From contig NZ_CP056123.1 of the NCBI RefSeq assembly GCF_018219155.1, positions 868,001 through 932,000 of the forward strand: 64,000 nt of DNA, in the 5' to 3' direction. The DNA comes from Moritella sp. 24. GTDB taxonomy: Bacteria; Pseudomonadota; Gammaproteobacteria; Enterobacterales; Moritellaceae. Under the pieces are notes generated by a model. The model was given only the letters and a program-made list of their open reading frames with translations. It searched no databases and had not been told where the DNA came from. How positions within the stretch are numbered: position 1 is the stretch's first letter; every line of letters begins with the position of its first letter. Positions 1 to 8,818 of this stretch are shown piece by piece. A program made the translations under genes and the position numbers.

Positions 1-1
1 G

Positions 2-238
2 TTTGCTGCGGATATGCGAGATTACACTTTTTGCAAAGGCATGTTAGGGCATTTAAACATTAATACCGTTAACTTAATGACGAATAATCCCCGTAAGGTT
101 AATGCGTTACTTCGAGCTGGAATTAATATCGCAGAACGCGTGCCACTGCAGGAAGGTAATAACCCTTATAACGCAGACTATCTTAAAACAAAAGCAAGTA
201 AGTTAGGGCATATGTTTGAATCTGACTTTATTAATTAA
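2..238 (+). CDS. ribA: GTP cyclohydrolase II, C-terminal part (cut by window start)
   Basis: The window opens inside this gene; 78 codons are visible, in frame from base 2 to a TAA stop. The visible part carries the conserved C-terminal signature of GTP cyclohydrolase II: FAAD followed by a D-Y-T-F-C stretch, then LMTNNPRKV, AGINIAERVPL, NPYNADYLKTKA and a terminal KLGHMF. The family opens the imidazole ring of GTP to give formate and the diaminopyrimidine precursor of riboflavin. The zinc-binding cysteines and catalytic region lie upstream of the window. The length left after the TNNPRK motif matches the stand-alone RibA protein, so there is no sign of fusion at the C terminus. An intrinsic terminator follows. 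Identification is firm; completeness cannot be judged. Confidence 0.9.
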   Translation, partial: FAADMRDYTFCKGMLGHLNINTVNLMTNNPRKVNALLRAGINIAERVPLQEGNNPYNADYLKTKASKLGHMFESDFIN

Positions 239-270
239 ACAGGTAAATCAACATTGGTTTGTAGGATATT

Positions 271-310
271 ATGCAGGTAACTTATTACAGTTACCTGCAT
301 TTTTGCTTTT
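271..310. terminator. Intrinsic terminator between ribA and the convergent binding-protein gene
   Basis: A perfect stem (ATGCAGGTAACT with its complement AGTTACCTGCAT, 271-300) is followed by TTTTGCTTTT. It lies between two convergent genes and probably ends both. Confidence 0.8.
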
Positions 311-1064
311 AAATATAACGATTAATAATGGCGGTCAACGTACCAGAATCAGAGAGTATCGATAACTGCTCGTTAATAAAGCGTTGAATATCGCTATCCA
401 TATTTGGGTCAAGTGCTAAGTAAATAGGGTAACTTGGTATTAATGTCGAAAAGTCCTGCAAGTTATAGTTTTGTAGTTCTCGAGACTGTATCTTCAAGTT
501 GTATTTAATACGCGATGTCATTTCAATAAAAACTGCGTCATCGGGCATTTTATCTAATATACGAAAAGCTGCGCCGTAATCTTTAACTCTTAGTTCTTTT
601 ATCTGCCCATTATCAATTAATGGTTGTAAGGTTGGGTAATCAAAACCATAAAGCAATACAAATACTTTGTCATCGATATCTTTAATGTCACGATATAAAA
701 AATCAGACTTTGCATTGGTTAATATACTATGACTCACAGTATAAATCGGCATATCAGATAAATTTGCCGCTTGTACTCCACCCCAATCTGGGCTGCCATA
801 CGTGATCCAATTTTTTTCACCACCGGCTTCCAATTGTGAAATCATTCGGTTAAACGGGTAGGTATGATAATTCACTGTATAATTTTCAATAAATATACGC
901 GATATAATGTCTGAAACGATACCAGAATGTTTATTGTTTTCAGTGGTTATTTGAAAAGGCATTGCTTGATTTGCAATGACATAGTAATTGATTGGTTCAG
1001 CATTTGAGGTAAAACTAACAATACATAGTTGTAGAGTTAACATTATTGAAATAAACCGTTTCAT
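309..1064 (-). CDS. Periplasmic solute-binding protein (SBP_bac_3-like), no transporter nearby
   Basis: This 251-residue protein has a clear signal peptide (MKRFISIMLTLQL..., cleavage after SNA at about 22). The mature part looks like the family 3 extracellular solute-binding fold: an early PFQITTENNKHSGIVSDII segment, which in this family opens lobe 1, then lobe 2, and a C-terminal FINEQLSILSDSGTLTAIINRYI typical of the closing helix. No ABC permease or ATPase gene is adjacent. Instead the gene is divergent from a membrane hybrid histidine kinase, with only 68 bases between them. Many lone proteins of this type in marine gammaproteobacteria are annotated simply as transporter substrate-binding domain proteins. 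The ligand cannot be read from the sequence. A role as a ligand-presenting partner of the kinase is an inference from position only. Confidence 0.75.
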   Translation of the reverse strand: MKRFISIMLTLQLCIVSFTSNAEPINYYVIANQAMPFQITTENNKHSGIVSDIISRIFIENYTVNYHTYPFNRMISQLEAGGEKNWITYGSPDWGGVQAANLSDMPIYTVSHSILTNAKSDFLYRDIKDIDDKVFVLLYGFDYPTLQPLIDNGQIKELRVKDYGAAFRILDKMPDDAVFIEMTSRIKYNLKIQSRELQNYNLQDFSTLIPSYPIYLALDPNMDSDIQRFINEQLSILSDSGTLTAIINRYI

Positions 1065-1132
1065 TTTTACTTCCTTATAGTCGTAATTCCGTAGTAGTGT
1101 CTATGATTAGATTAGTCGATTAGCAACAGGAT

Positions 1133-3451
1133 GTGAGCTTAAGGATGAATAACGCGACTCTGCACAAGAAAAAAGTAGGTATAGCGAGGCAGTTACTCGT
1201 ATTGATCATACTTATCAGCTCTTTTTTTACATTACTTATTACTGGACTAAATGTCTACCTTGATTATAAAGAAGATATTTCTGGTATCGAGATACAACTT
1301 GATCAGGTAAAGCAGAGCTATTTATCTAGTTTAACAGCCAGTCTGTGGGTTGAAGATCGAGAACAGCTAAACTTACAGGCTGAAGGGATCATGCAACTAC
1401 CTAACGTTCACTATCTTGAAATTAGAGATGGTAGTGATGTGATTTTACAGTTAGGTAAACCGCTGTCTGAATATCAATACCAAGTGTCTTGGCCGATGCA
1501 GCAGGATTTTGGAAGTAAGACCTTTGAACTCGCTACATTTAAAATCCAGGCTGATCTTTACCCTATCTATAAAGGTTTATGGGATAAATTCATTTTTCTA
1601 TTATTGTCCCAAACAGTAAAAACCTTCATTGTCGCTTTATTTATTCTTTTTGTGGTGTATAAGATAGTTGTTCGACCTCTGACTGAAATGTCAGACTCGG
1701 TGAGTAAGTTTGATAGTGATAAATTGCCACAACCGCTAGAGCTAACGCCACGTTCATTTGACGATGAAATCACTAACTTAAACGTCAGTTATAATGCCTC
1801 TATTAAGCGTATCCGTCATAATTATCGAGAACTTGAAACGGCCAAACATCAGGCTGAAGACGCTAACTTGAAGAAAAGTGAATTCTTGGCAAATATGAGC
1901 CATGAAATTCGAACGCCAATGAATGGTGTTATTGGCACCGCGTCACTGTTGCAAGATATGCCAATGGAACGAGAGCAGAAAGAATTTGTTGATATGCTCT
2001 ATTCTTCTTCAATTACATTGCTTGATTTAATTAACGATATTCTCGATTTCTCAAAAATTGAATCTGGTCAGTTAATTCTGGCAAAAAATCCACTCAATTT
2101 ATTTGAACTGTGTAAAGAAGTTGAAGCTAATTTTTCTATTGTCGCAGGGCAAAAACAGATCGGTTTGGTGTGCCACATTGATGAACAAGTGCCTGATATG
2201 GTACTTGGTGATATTACACAGTTACGCCAAGTATTAAATAATCTAATTTCTAATGCGATTAAATTTACCGCTATTGGTTATGTGCATTTAAATATTAAAC
2301 TCATTGAGAAAAAAGACGGCAGTGCAGGGGTGTTATTTCAAGTCATCGATACGGGGATTGGTATTGCAGCTGAAAGTCAGCAAAAGATATTTGAAAAATT
2401 CCAGCAAGCAGATGGTAGTACGACGCGTAATTATGGTGGTACCGGACTTGGGCTCGCTATTTGTCGTAGCATTGTTAATTTAATGGACAGTGACATCATT
2501 GTTTATAGTAAACCGGGTAATGGCAGCCGGTTTGAATTTACCGTAGATTTTGAATGTATTGATGAGCACTTACTTGGTTCTGACCCCGAGCAAAGCCTAG
2601 TCGGATTCTCTATATTACTTGTCGATGACAGTATGTTGAATATGCGTATTACGTCTGCGCAATTGAAAAATTTTGGTGCGACTTCAGTCTCTTGTAATGA
2701 TCCTTGTTTAGCTAAAACATTTGTACTCGATGCGTTAGATAAAGGTAAGCCTTATGACTTAGTTATTATTGATAAAGTGATGCCACATTTAGATGGATTT
2801 ACTGTTGCTAAGCAATTGCAGCATGAGTTTGCAGAGCTAACACCAAGGTTAATGCTCATCTCTGCTGATGCACAAGTTGGTGATGATGTATTAGCAAAAG
2901 AAGTTGGTATTAAAGCATTTCTTAGTCGCCCATATAAAGCAGATACATTAAAAACAATCGTGCTTAATTTGATGACCAACGACCAATCAGATAAGGCCGG
3001 AGCGCGAGAAGAAAAACAGATACCAATTGATGTGATGAAAGTACTGTTAGTTGAAGATACGTTTATCAATCAAAAAGTAACGACCATGATGTTACAAAAA
3101 CTAGGTATTAAGGTCACTCTGGCCGAAAATGGGCAAATAGCGGTAGACCTGTGCAAAGATGAACAATTTAATTTAATCTTGATGGATTGCCAGATGCCAG
3201 TGCTTGATGGCTTTAAGGCGACGGAGGTTATTCGAGAAAGTGAAACTAATGGTCAGCATATCCCTATCGTGGCGTTGACGGCGAACGTATTACAGACAGA
3301 GAAAGATAAATGTTTTGCATCTGGTATGGATGATTTTATGGCAAAACCAGTCAGTAAGCAGGTGTTAACCTTAATGCTCCAAAAACATTTATCGCCTTGG
3401 TTGGCGAATGCTCCGCAGAAAGAACATATTAATATAAATGATATCGTCTAG
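1133..3451 (+). CDS. Hybrid sensor histidine kinase with two receiver domains
   Basis: In order: a membrane helix (about residues 16-40), a periplasmic sensor segment (about 41-150), a second helix (about 152-175), a HAMP-like linker, a HisKA domain with the phospho-accepting His257 in [12 protein letters not shown], a HATPase_c domain with DTGIGI and GGTGLGLAI, then two receivers. Receiver 1 (about 484-600) has its acceptor at Asp547 ([12 protein letters not shown]). Receiver 2 (about 637-755) has Asp685 ([13 protein letters not shown]). No Hpt domain is fused, so phosphate must pass to a separate histidine phosphotransferase, or the second receiver acts in cis. The signal is unknown. The GTG at 1133 has AGG only 2 bases upstream, and the alternative ATG at 1145 has AAGG directly abutting it, so the exact start is uncertain. 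The gene is divergent from the solute-binding protein gene. Confidence 0.9.
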   Translation: MSLRMNNATLHKKKVGIARQLLVLIILISSFFTLLITGLNVYLDYKEDISGIEIQLDQVKQSYLSSLTASLWVEDREQLNLQAEGIMQLPNVHYLEIRDGSDVILQLGKPLSEYQYQVSWPMQQDFGSKTFELATFKIQADLYPIYKGLWDKFIFLLLSQTVKTFIVALFILFVVYKIVVRPLTEMSDSVSKFDSDKLPQPLELTPRSFDDEITNLNVSYNASIKRIRHNYRELETAKHQAEDANLKKSEFLANMSHEIRTPMNGVIGTASLLQDMPMEREQKEFVDMLYSSSITLLDLINDILDFSKIESGQLILAKNPLNLFELCKEVEANFSIVAGQKQIGLVCHIDEQVPDMVLGDITQLRQVLNNLISNAIKFTAIGYVHLNIKLIEKKDGSAGVLFQVIDTGIGIAAESQQKIFEKFQQADGSTTRNYGGTGLGLAICRSIVNLMDSDIIVYSKPGNGSRFEFTVDFECIDEHLLGSDPEQSLVGFSILLVDDSMLNMRITSAQLKNFGATSVSCNDPCLAKTFVLDALDKGKPYDLVIIDKVMPHLDGFTVAKQLQHEFAELTPRLMLISADAQVGDDVLAKEVGIKAFLSRPYKADTLKTIVLNLMTNDQSDKAGAREEKQIPIDVMKVLLVEDTFINQKVTTMMLQKLGIKVTLAENGQIAVDLCKDEQFNLILMDCQMPVLDGFKATEVIRESETNGQHIPIVALTANVLQTEKDKCFASGMDDFMAKPVSKQVLTLMLQKHLSPWLANAPQKEHININDIV

Positions 3452-3496
3452 TTATCATAATGCAGCGTTGTTGTCGTAAAGGGTTATAAATGGAAT

Positions 3497-3531
3497 AAAA
3501 AAGGCGAGCAAATATATTTGTTCGCCTTTTT
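3497..3531. terminator. Bidirectional intrinsic terminator, kinase / cytochrome c'
   Basis: Stem AAGGCGA...TCGCCTT (3501-3528) with inner CAAAT/ATTTG pairing is flanked by an A run on the left and a T run on the right, so it can serve the kinase gene on the plus strand and the cytochrome gene on the minus strand. Confidence 0.85.
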
Positions 3532-3574
3532 AGTATTTGGTTTGTGAACTAACGTTATTGATGCACGTTGTTCA

Positions 3575-4036
3575 TTATTTAGATTTGTAATCGCTATGAC
3601 ATGATTTACAGTTTTTAGCTGCTTGGCCAAATGCTTTTTTGATTTGTCCGCGGTTACCTTCTTTTGCAACGTTCGCTAAGTTTTGTGTGTCTTTAGTAAA
3701 CTTAGCAAATTTAGTTGCGAACCCATCAGCGTCAGTCCAAATCGCAGCTTTGGCTTTCGTATCACCTTCTTTGCTATCAGCAGAACCAAAACCAGTGTGT
3801 GCCATTGGTACTAACTGTGCTAATTGCTCTGCGCGAAGTTGGAATTGTGCATCATTCCATTCTTTCTTGCCTTTCACCATATCTGCCATATCAGAAAAGT
3901 TGATAGCAATCATTGAAAATGCAGATTGACGATACTTAATATCAGTTTCTGGTTTGTCAAATGTAGCCGCTTGTGCAGTTGTAAACATCATTAATGATGT
4001 AATACCAGCTAATTTCAGTGTTTTGCTCCAGAACAT
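3575..4036 (-). CDS. Cytochrome c' (monohaem, periplasmic)
   Basis: A 153-residue protein with a signal peptide ending in TTAQA at about residue 23. The only haem-binding motif, C-K-S-C-H (residues 143-147), sits at the extreme C terminus, 6 residues from the end, which is the hallmark of the cytochrome c' four-helix-bundle family. The mature length of about 130 residues also matches. Family members bind NO and sometimes CO at a five-coordinate haem and help resist nitrosative stress; this particular function is inferred from family only. The gene is monocistronic, convergent with the hybrid kinase, and shares a bidirectional terminator with it. The ATG lies 11 bases downstream of an AAGGAAG-like ribosome site on the minus strand. 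Confidence 0.88.
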   Translation of the reverse strand: MFWSKTLKLAGITSLMMFTTAQAATFDKPETDIKYRQSAFSMIAINFSDMADMVKGKKEWNDAQFQLRAEQLAQLVPMAHTGFGSADSKEGDTKAKAAIWTDADGFATKFAKFTKDTQNLANVAKEGNRGQIKKAFGQAAKNCKSCHSDYKSK

Positions 4037-4208
4037 ATTGCTTCCTTATTTTTATGTTAGGCCATTGTTTAAATGGTTATTATTATATGCTTGATAGTAG
4101 CCTATTTTTAGGTATTAGAAAATGTGACGCATTGCATTATTTATTAAAAAATAGTGTGTTAAGTTATTTAGTTCACTTCGGCAGTATTAAATAGCTAAGG
4201 AAAGCGTA

Positions 4209-5096
4209 ATGCGAGAAGGTCATATCATGGAACGATCACATCTAATTTTTACTCCCACTGTCATGCTTATTGTTATTTACCTATTCTCTTTTGTTGCTCA
4301 AGCGACGCAACTAAAAAATACAGTGTCAACATTAAGTCCAAGTATGGTCGTCGCCCATGTGCAGTCGGGGATGGAGTCTGAATTAATTCGACAAGGTTAT
4401 GTTACTGAAGCGGATCTGTCGTGGGGGGGGAATAATAAGACTCGGATCGCAGATGTTGATATGACGATTTCAATCTCGCAAAGCAGCCCCTTTATTACAT
4501 TAGTGAGTCAACAAGGTCTATCAACTGACATTTATCTTGATGAGAGTGAGCTTAATAACAACAGTGACGTAATCGAAAGCTATGAAGCTAATTTCATTAA
4601 GAAATTATTGCCTGGTATTAACATTATGGGTGTGATTCTTGATAGAAACGCAACGGATATCAACAATGTCGAAGAGTTTTTAGCAGAGCAAGAGTATAAA
4701 GGTGTACGCATTATTTATCATTATATTGAAAGTAGTGCTGAGTTAAGATCTTCGACACGTGAGTTAGCCCCTCAAGTGGATGCAATTTATTTACCTTGCC
4801 ATATTACTGATATGCCCGAGCTTAATGACATTGTTACCGTTGCCGAACGTAATAATGTGGCTCTGATTGGCGAAGACCATCGCAGTATTGATAAAGGTAT
4901 ATTCGCGGTTTACAACATAGACTACGTGCAAGTTGGCCGAGATACCGCTGATTTACTCGTTCGCTTGGCTGAAAATGGATACACCGATAATTATCTTGCT
5001 CAACCAGTACTTTCTCTTAATTTAGACGCAGCTACTCGTATGGGGGTTGAGTTGTCGAGTGAAGTGATTGATAAAGCGAATTATATTATCGAGTGA
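4209..5096 (+). CDS. Orphan ABC-transporter substrate-binding protein (ABC_sub_bind / TrpX-like family)
   Basis: A 295-residue exported protein with a hydrophobic signal segment (about residues 15-32, ending AQA). The body shows the periplasmic-binding-protein type I pattern of the ABC_sub_bind family: IMGVILDRNATDINNVEEF, then a GVRIIYHYIESSAEL strand-helix, VDAIYLPCHITDMPELNDIV, NNVALIGEDHRSIDKGIFAVY and YVQVGRDTADLLVRL, the last two being characteristic of that family. The first 110 residues match less clearly. No permease or ATPase gene is beside it. It is preceded by AAGG with 6-7 bases to the ATG; a second ATG at 4227 is possible. The next gene is dnaK under its own heat-shock promoter, so this gene is probably monocistronic. 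The substrate is unknown. Confidence 0.7.
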   Translation: MREGHIMERSHLIFTPTVMLIVIYLFSFVAQATQLKNTVSTLSPSMVVAHVQSGMESELIRQGYVTEADLSWGGNNKTRIADVDMTISISQSSPFITLVSQQGLSTDIYLDESELNNNSDVIESYEANFIKKLLPGINIMGVILDRNATDINNVEEFLAEQEYKGVRIIYHYIESSAELRSSTRELAPQVDAIYLPCHITDMPELNDIVTVAERNNVALIGEDHRSIDKGIFAVYNIDYVQVGRDTADLLVRLAENGYTDNYLAQPVLSLNLDAATRMGVELSSEVIDKANYIIE

Positions 5097-5193
5097 TTTG
5101 TGTACTTATCGACTTGAACAGCTGTTTTCGCGACCTGTTCAGGTCAACTTAATCGAATATATTCAATTTTTTTTTATTTAATTCATTTTTCTG

Positions 5194-5221
5194 CTTGAAG
5201 CCTATCATTTCGTCCCCATAT
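5194..5221 (+). promoter_or_regulatory. Sigma-32 (RpoH) type heat-shock promoter of dnaK
   Basis: CTTGAA (5194-5199) is followed after 14 bases by CCCCATAT (5214-5221). Both elements match the enterobacterial RpoH consensus CTTGAA / CCCCATNT and its spacing. Transcription should start near 5228, giving a 5' leader of about 140 bases before the dnaK ATG at 5367. Confidence 0.88.
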
Positions 5222-5366
5222 TTATTTTCAATCGCAGAGATAACCTTGCAAGGTGCAGGTTATCAGTGACGGAAAAGTTTTTAATAGACTTGAAATATGT
5301 TTTCACCGTCACCATCTATTCTGTATCAAATTTGTAAATGAAAGTATTTATTGGAGAATAACGACT

Positions 5367-7295
5367 ATGGGTAAAATCATTGGTATCGATTTAGGTACAA
5401 CTAACTCTTGTGTATCAATCTTAGATGGCGACACTGCTCGTGTAATCGAGAATGCTGAAGGTGATCGTACTACCCCGTCAATCATCGCGTATACTGCTGA
5501 TGGTGAAACTTTGGTAGGACAGCCTGCAAAACGTCAAGCTGTTACTAACCCTGAGAACACGCTGTTTGCAATCAAACGTATGATCGGTCGTCGTTTCGAA
5601 GATGAAGAGATCCAACGTGATATCAAAATCATGCCTTACCAAATTGTTAAAGCTGACAATGGTGATGCATGGGTTCAAGCTAAAGGCGAAAAGATGGCTC
5701 CGCCACAAGTTTCTGCTGAAGTATTGAAAAAAATGAAAAAAACTGCAGAAGACTACTTAGGTGAAGCAGTAACTGAAGCTGTAATCACTGTACCTGCATA
5801 CTTCAACGATTCACAACGTCAAGCAACGAAAGATGCTGGTCGTATTGCTGGTCTTGAAGTTAAACGTATTATCAACGAACCAACTGCAGCTGCATTCGCA
5901 TATGGCGTAAACACAGCTAAAGGCGATAGCGTTGTTGCTGTATACGACCTTGGTGGTGGTACATTCGATATCTCAATCATCGAAATTGATGAAATGGATG
6001 GCGAAAAGACGTTTGAAGTACTAGCAACTAACGGTGATACTCACCTAGGTGGCGAAGATTTCGATACACGTCTAATCAACTACCTAGTAGAAGAATTCAA
6101 AAAAGAACAAAACTTCGACCTAACAAACGATCCGCTAGCAATGCAACGTCTTAAAGAAGCTGCAGAAAAAGCGAAAATCGAACTATCTTCAGCACAACAA
6201 ACAGATGTAAACCTACCTTACATCACTGCTGATGCATCAGGTCCTAAACATTTAAACATCAAAGTTACACGTGCTAAATTAGAATCTCTAGTAGAAGACC
6301 TAGTTAAAGCAACGATGGAACCACTACGTATTGCATTACAAGATGCAGACCTAGCTGTTGGTGACGTAAATGACATCATTCTAGTTGGTGGTCAAACACG
6401 TATGCCTATGGTTCAAGCGGCTGTTACTGAATTCTTCGGTAAAGAAGCACGTAAAGACGTTAACCCTGATGAAGCAGTTGCAATGGGCGCAGCGATTCAA
6501 GGTGCGGTACTTTCTGGCGACAAAACAGACGTACTTCTTCTAGACGTTACACCTCTATCTCTAGGTATTGAGACTATGGGTGGTGTAATGACTAAGCTTA
6601 TCGAGAAAAATACAACTATCCCGACTAAAGCATCACAAGTATTCTCAACAGCTGAAGATAACCAAGCTGCTGTAACTGTTCACGCAATCCAAGGTGAGCG
6701 TAAACGTGCTGCAGACAACAAATCACTAGGTCAATTCAACCTAGAAGGTATCCGTCCTGCACAACGTGGTATCCCACAAATCGAAGTTGCATTCGACATC
6801 GATGCTGATGGTATCTTACACGTATCTGCAACTGATAAAGATACTGGTAAAGAACAAAAAATCACAATCCAAGCGTCTTCTGGTCTTTCTGATGAAGAAG
6901 TAGAAGCAATGGTACGTGATGCTGAAGCAAACTCTGCTGAAGATGCTAAATTCGAAGAGCTAGTACAAGCACGTAACCAAGCTGATGCAATGGTTCACGG
7001 TACTCGTAAGCAAATCGAAGAAGCTGGCGAAGCACTACCTGCTGACGAAAAAGAAAAAATTGAAGCTGCAATTGTTGAACTAGAAGAAGCAATTAAAGGC
7101 GATGACAAAGAAGCAATTGAAGCTAAAACTCAAGCGCTAATGGAAGCCGCTCAAAAATTGATGGAAATTGCTCAACAGCAAGCTCAAGCACAACAAGCTG
7201 GCGCTGAAGCTGGTGCTGAACAGCCAAAAGAAAAAGACGTGGCTGGTGATGTTGTTGACGCTGAGTTCGAAGAAGTGAAAGACGACAAAAAATAA
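5367..7295 (+). CDS. dnaK: Molecular chaperone DnaK (Hsp70)
   Basis: A 642-residue Hsp70 chaperone that folds and protects cytosolic proteins with DnaJ and GrpE. The nucleotide-binding domain (1 to about 385) shows [12 protein letters not shown], the phosphate-2 loop [13 protein letters not shown] and [10 protein letters not shown]. The linker [15 protein letters not shown] leads to the substrate-binding domain, followed by a helical lid and a charged tail ending in [10 protein letters not shown]. The start is set at ATG 5367 ([10 protein letters not shown]) because GGAG at 5353 lies in range and family length fits; the reading frame stays open upstream to 5253 but that stretch is leader RNA after the sigma-32 promoter. 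dnaJ follows 95 bases downstream beyond a strong hairpin. The gene uses a codon set typical of highly expressed genes (many CTA, GTA, AAC, CGT). Confidence 0.98.
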   Translation: MGKIIGIDLGTTNSCVSILDGDTARVIENAEGDRTTPSIIAYTADGETLVGQPAKRQAVTNPENTLFAIKRMIGRRFEDEEIQRDIKIMPYQIVKADNGDAWVQAKGEKMAPPQVSAEVLKKMKKTAEDYLGEAVTEAVITVPAYFNDSQRQATKDAGRIAGLEVKRIINEPTAAAFAYGVNTAKGDSVVAVYDLGGGTFDISIIEIDEMDGEKTFEVLATNGDTHLGGEDFDTRLINYLVEEFKKEQNFDLTNDPLAMQRLKEAAEKAKIELSSAQQTDVNLPYITADASGPKHLNIKVTRAKLESLVEDLVKATMEPLRIALQDADLAVGDVNDIILVGGQTRMPMVQAAVTEFFGKEARKDVNPDEAVAMGAAIQGAVLSGDKTDVLLLDVTPLSLGIETMGGVMTKLIEKNTTIPTKASQVFSTAEDNQAAVTVHAIQGERKRAADNKSLGQFNLEGIRPAQRGIPQIEVAFDIDADGILHVSATDKDTGKEQKITIQASSGLSDEEVEAMVRDAEANSAEDAKFEELVQARNQADAMVHGTRKQIEEAGEALPADEKEKIEAAIVELEEAIKGDDKEAIEAKTQALMEAAQKLMEIAQQQAQAQQAGAEAGAEQPKEKDVAGDVVDAEFEEVKDDKK

Positions 7296-7325
7296 TAACG
7301 CCTGAGTTATTAGTTTTTAAATAGC

Positions 7326-7354
7326 AAAGGCGTTGGTGCTGCACCAACGCCTTT
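7326..7354 (+). terminator. Strong hairpin in the dnaK-dnaJ gap (partial terminator or stability element)
   Basis: A near-perfect palindrome of about 14 bp per arm (AAAGGCGTTGGTGC and its complement) with almost no loop lies between dnaK and dnaJ. It has no T tract after it (CTTTCGTG), so it may act as a leaky terminator or as a 3' stability stem that lets dnaK mRNA exceed dnaJ mRNA. Confidence 0.6.
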
Positions 7355-7390
7355 CGTGTATCTAAATTATTTCAATTTAAGCTGATTATT

Positions 7391-8518
7391 ATGTCAAAAC
7401 GCGATTTTTATGAAGTGCTAGGTGTATCACGCGACGCTAGCGAAAAAGATGTTAAAAAGGCCTATAAACGCCTTGCAATGAAGTATCACCCAGACAGAAC
7501 CAAGGGTGATAAAGCGATGGAAGAGCAATTCAAAGAAGTTAAAGAAGCTTACGAAGTGCTAAATGATGCACAGAAAAAAGCGGCTTATGACCAATATGGA
7601 CATGCAGGCGTAAATCAACAAGGTGGTCACGGCGGTCAAGGCGACTTCGGCGATATCTTTGGTGATGTATTCGGTGATATCTTTGGCGGCGGAGGCGGCC
7701 GTGGTCGTCAGCAACGTGCTGCACGTGGTAGTGATCTGCGTTATAACATGGAACTTACACTTGAAGAAGCGGTTCGTGGCGTAAGCAAAACGATCCGTAT
7801 TCCTAGCCAGTGCCACTGTGAAGTGTGTAATGGTTCAGGTGCTAAATCAGGCAGTAAAGCAACAACTTGTAGCACGTGTCATGGCCAAGGCCAAGTACAA
7901 ATGCGTCAAGGTTTCTTTGCTGTAAACCAAGCTTGCCCAACGTGTCATGGCAAAGGGAAAATCATTAAAGATCCTTGCCGTAAATGTCATGGTGAAGGCC
8001 GTTACGAACGTAGCAAAGATCTAAAAGTAACAATCCCTGCAGGTGTTGATACTGGCGATCGTATTCGTCTAACAGGCGAAGGCGAAGCGGGCGATATGGG
8101 TGCTCCAGCGGGTGACCTTTATGTTCAAGTAAGTGTGCGTCAGCATGCGATCTTTGAACGTGATGGCAGCAACCTTTACTGTGAAGTGCCAATTAGCTTC
8201 ACATATGCAGCTATTGGTGGCGAAATTGAAGTACCAACTTTAGATGGTCGCGTTAAATTAAAAGTACCTGCTGAAACACAAACTGGTCGCATGTTCCGTT
8301 TACGCGGTAAAGGCGTTAAGTCAGTTCGTGGTGGCGCTACGGGTGATCTACTTTGTAAAGTAACACTTGAAACGCCTGTTAAGCTAAATGCTGAACAAAA
8401 AGAATTGCTACAACAGTTCGATGCATCATTAAATAATGCATCAGCAAAGAAACATAAGCCTAAGTCTGAAGGTTTCTTTGATGGCGTTAAAAGCTTCTTT
8501 GATGATTTAACTAAATAA
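7391..8518 (+). CDS. dnaJ: Co-chaperone DnaJ (Hsp40, type I)
   Basis: A 375-residue type I J-protein that stimulates DnaK ATPase and delivers substrates. The J domain (1-70) contains the essential His33-Pro34-Asp35. A Gly/Phe-rich linker follows (about 76-115, [14 protein letters not shown]). The zinc-finger region has all four CxxCxGxG repeats ([32 protein letters not shown]), and the C-terminal substrate-binding domains follow (about 210-350). Length is as in E. coli DnaJ (376). It has no clear promoter of its own in the 95-base gap and is expected to be read through from dnaK. A terminator at 8563 ends the unit. Confidence 0.98.
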   Translation: MSKRDFYEVLGVSRDASEKDVKKAYKRLAMKYHPDRTKGDKAMEEQFKEVKEAYEVLNDAQKKAAYDQYGHAGVNQQGGHGGQGDFGDIFGDVFGDIFGGGGGRGRQQRAARGSDLRYNMELTLEEAVRGVSKTIRIPSQCHCEVCNGSGAKSGSKATTCSTCHGQGQVQMRQGFFAVNQACPTCHGKGKIIKDPCRKCHGEGRYERSKDLKVTIPAGVDTGDRIRLTGEGEAGDMGAPAGDLYVQVSVRQHAIFERDGSNLYCEVPISFTYAAIGGEIEVPTLDGRVKLKVPAETQTGRMFRLRGKGVKSVRGGATGDLLCKVTLETPVKLNAEQKELLQQFDASLNNASAKKHKPKSEGFFDGVKSFFDDLTK

Positions 8519-8562
8519 TTCAGTCAGCTTATTGATTTAGCTACTCTATTTATTAGTCGTTC

Positions 8563-8591
8563 TAAGCCGTGATTTTAATCGCGGCTTTTTT
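8563..8591 (+). terminator. Intrinsic terminator of dnaK-dnaJ
   Basis: Arms AAGCCGTGATT and AATCGCGGCTT are followed by TTTTTCT. Confidence 0.88.
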
Positions 8592-8696
8592 CTATCTGTC
8601 ATTTTATTTACCAGTCAAACTAACACCTGTCCTGTAACTTATTGAAACTCTATTTTGCCTAATTAACTACCACTTAATGGTAGTGAGTTGCGGATG

Positions 8697-8712
8697 TGTG
8701 ATTGATTACACA
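8697..8712. promoter_or_regulatory. CRP-like dyad upstream of the sugar kinase
   Basis: TGTGA-N6-ACACA (8697-8712) matches the CRP consensus TGTGA-N6-TCACA at 9 of 10 positions and forms an imperfect dyad, about 107 bases before the nagK-like start. Catabolite control of a sugar kinase would make sense, but this is one site judged by eye. The rest of the 300-base gap 8519-8818 holds only the dnaJ terminator and AT-rich sequence. Confidence 0.45.
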
Positions 8713-8818
8713 GATATAGCTTAGTTAAATACCATTGTCTTGATTAAACTATTAGTATTAATAATTTATAAAATTTTTATGGATTAACTTACTGTTATTT
8801 AACGGTTGTGGAGATGGA

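Noticed and set aside
5112-5143. GAACAG/CTGTTC stem after the 4209-5096 gene
   Set aside because: Short stem with no T tract near; not called as terminator.
5253-5366. Upstream extension of the dnaK reading frame
   Set aside because: It lies in the leader after the sigma-32 promoter, has no ribosome site, and the Hsp70 start motif begins at 5367.
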